Below are positions 5,299 through 6,352 of a stretch of DNA of 6,352 nt, one piece after another. Origin of the DNA: Planctomycetales bacterium 4484_123 (lineage in GTDB: Bacteria > Planctomycetota > Phycisphaerae > SM23-33); the NCBI GenBank assembly GCA_002049885.1, contig MVCS01000088.1, positions 1-6,352 on the forward strand. Direction: 5' to 3'. The translations under genes and the position numbers were made by a program. Position 1 is the first letter of the stretch, and each line of letters opens with the position of its first letter. The notes beneath the pieces are model-generated. The model searched no databases. It was not told where the DNA came from and saw nothing but the letters and a program-made list of their open reading frames with translations.

Positions 5299-5326
5299 TT
5301 GTGCCCGGCCTCAGCGGGCGTAGAAT
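5299..5326 (+). promoter_or_regulatory. Possible promoter of argG
   Basis: TTGTGC (5299-5304), 16-bp spacer, TAGAAT (5321-5326), 34 bp before the argG start codon. The -10 is good, the -35 moderate. No ARG-box-like palindrome was recognised nearby. Confidence 0.4.
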
Positions 5327-5360
5327 GCGGCCTTTGCGGGGGAAGCACGGGAGCAGAGTC

Positions 5361-6352
5361 ATGGCCAAGAAGGTCAAGAAGATCGTGCTGGCATACTCCG
5401 GCGGTCTGGACACCTCAGTCATGCTGCCGTGGTTGAAGCAGCGCTATCCTGGCTGCGAGGTAATCGCCTTCGCCGCGGACCTGGGCCAGGGGCCCGAGGA
5501 GCTGAAGGGCATCAAGCAGAAGGCCCGGCGCAGCGGCGCCAGCAAGTGCATCGTGGCTGACCTGCGCCGGGAGTTCGCCGAGCGGTATTGCTTCAAGATG
5601 CTCGCGGCGGGGGCAGTCTATGAGTACCATTACCTGCTAGGCACGGCCATCGCCCGGCCTCTCATCGCCAAGGCCCAGGTCCAGTGCGCCAAGCGGGAAA
5701 GGGCCGACGCCGTGGCCCACGGGGCTACCGGCAAGGGCAACGACCAGGTCCGCTTTGAGCTGACCTACATGGCCCTGGCACCGGAGCTGACGATCATCTC
5801 GCCGTGGAAGGACCCCAGCTTCGAACTCACAAGCCGGGAGGCGGCCGTCGAGTACGCCAGACGCCATAACATCCCCATCGCGGTCAGCAAGAAGAAGATC
5901 TACTCGCGAGATCGCAACCTCTGGCACATCAGCCACGAGGGGGCCGACCTGGAAGACCCGGCCAATGAGCCCAGGGACGACCTGTGGGTCATGTCCGTGC
6001 CGGTGAGCAAAGCCCCGAGCCGCCCGGCCTACGTGCAAATCGACTTCAAGTCGGGCGTGCCCGTGGCCCTCGACGGCGTGCGCCTGCCGGGACACGAGCT
6101 GATCATGCGGCTCAACGAAATAGGCGGCAAGCACGCCGTCGGCCAGAGCCAACTCGTGGAGAACCGCCTGGTGGGCATCAAGAGCAGGGGAGCCTATGAG
6201 ACGCCCGGCGGAACCATCCTCTACCAGGCCCACCGGGCACTGGAGTCCTTGACCCTTGACCGCGACACGATGCACTACAAGCAACACGTGGCGCTGAAGT
6301 ACGCCGAGTTGGTCTATTACGGCCTGTGGTTTCACCCGCTGCGCCAGGCCCT
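5361..6352 (+). CDS. argG: Argininosuccinate synthase (C-terminus cut by window edge)
   Basis: 330 residues of a protein usually about 400 long are visible. ArgG joins citrulline and aspartate using ATP to form argininosuccinate, the penultimate step of arginine synthesis, in the cytoplasm. The ATP-binding P-loop of the N-type ATP pyrophosphatases is present near the start (VLAYSGGLDTSVMLPWL, residues 9-25). Other family hallmarks are AFAADLGQG, LGTAIARPLIAK, HGATGKGNDQVRFE (citrulline/aspartate site), ISPWKDPSF, SRDRNLWHISHEG, LEDP and KSRGAYETPGG. The ATG at 5361 follows GGGAG at 7 nt. It reads away from the element-like cluster and no other arginine gene is in the window, so it probably marks the chromosomal flank. 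It shows no frameshift or missing motif in the visible part. Confidence 0.97.
   Translation, partial: MAKKVKKIVLAYSGGLDTSVMLPWLKQRYPGCEVIAFAADLGQGPEELKGIKQKARRSGASKCIVADLRREFAERYCFKMLAAGAVYEYHYLLGTAIARPLIAKAQVQCAKRERADAVAHGATGKGNDQVRFELTYMALAPELTIISPWKDPSFELTSREAAVEYARRHNIPIAVSKKKIYSRDRNLWHISHEGADLEDPANEPRDDLWVMSVPVSKAPSRPAYVQIDFKSGVPVALDGVRLPGHELIMRLNEIGGKHAVGQSQLVENRLVGIKSRGAYETPGGTILYQAHRALESLTLDRDTMHYKQHVALKYAELVYYGLWFHPLRQA

Noticed and set aside
5637..6335. Minus-strand 232-codon frame opposite argG
   Set aside because: It is fully antisense to well-conserved ArgG coding sequence.

Overview
This GC-rich bacterial window joins a leftward phage- or integrative-element-like gene cluster to a rightward housekeeping gene. 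The housekeeping gene is argG (argininosuccinate synthase), cut by the right edge. The high GC, the GTG starts and the ArgG sequence would suit a Planctomycetes/Phycisphaerae-type genome. That placement is only an impression, because nothing in the window fixes the taxon.

Minus-strand cluster, read right to left from about 4350 to 1: an unrecognised protein; a zinc-finger/helix-turn-helix protein; a protein with a weak sigma region-2-like start and a zinc ribbon; a small unknown protein; a phage-type ParB-like protein; an ABC-type ATPase fused to a GNAT acetyltransferase domain (the COG2401 architecture); and, after a gap of about 200 bp, a small-terminase-like HTH protein cut by the left edge. 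Most of these genes are separated by a few bases or overlap (GTGA overlap, 1-2 nt gaps), so they look like one operon. ParB-like plus terminase-like genes point to the DNA-packaging region of a prophage or a related element.

The operon start at 4343-4386 is a compact switch. A strong minus-strand promoter (TTGACG-17-TATGAT) and a plus-strand promoter (TTGATA-18-TATATT) overlap almost completely and share a 16-bp imperfect palindrome. The plus promoter drives a 99-residue ribbon-helix-helix-like protein (4465-4764), the obvious candidate repressor. Next come a small hairpin, a small leftward hypothetical gene (4913-5122) with its own TTGACG-17-TAACAT promoter, and then argG.

The most unusual feature is a family of three short palindromic elements of 41-42 bp (GGGG-t-CCCCAATCGC, an 8-nt loop, then GCrrTyGGGG-CCCC). 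Two lie inside the ATPase-GNAT gene, in the same reading frame, each adding about 14 residues containing Asp-Trp-Gly. One splits the ABC signature from Walker B and the other sits in the linker between the two domains. The third overlaps the end of the zinc-ribbon gene, directly before the ribosome-binding site of the next gene. They look like protein-tolerated miniature repeats, comparable in behaviour to Rickettsia palindromic elements.
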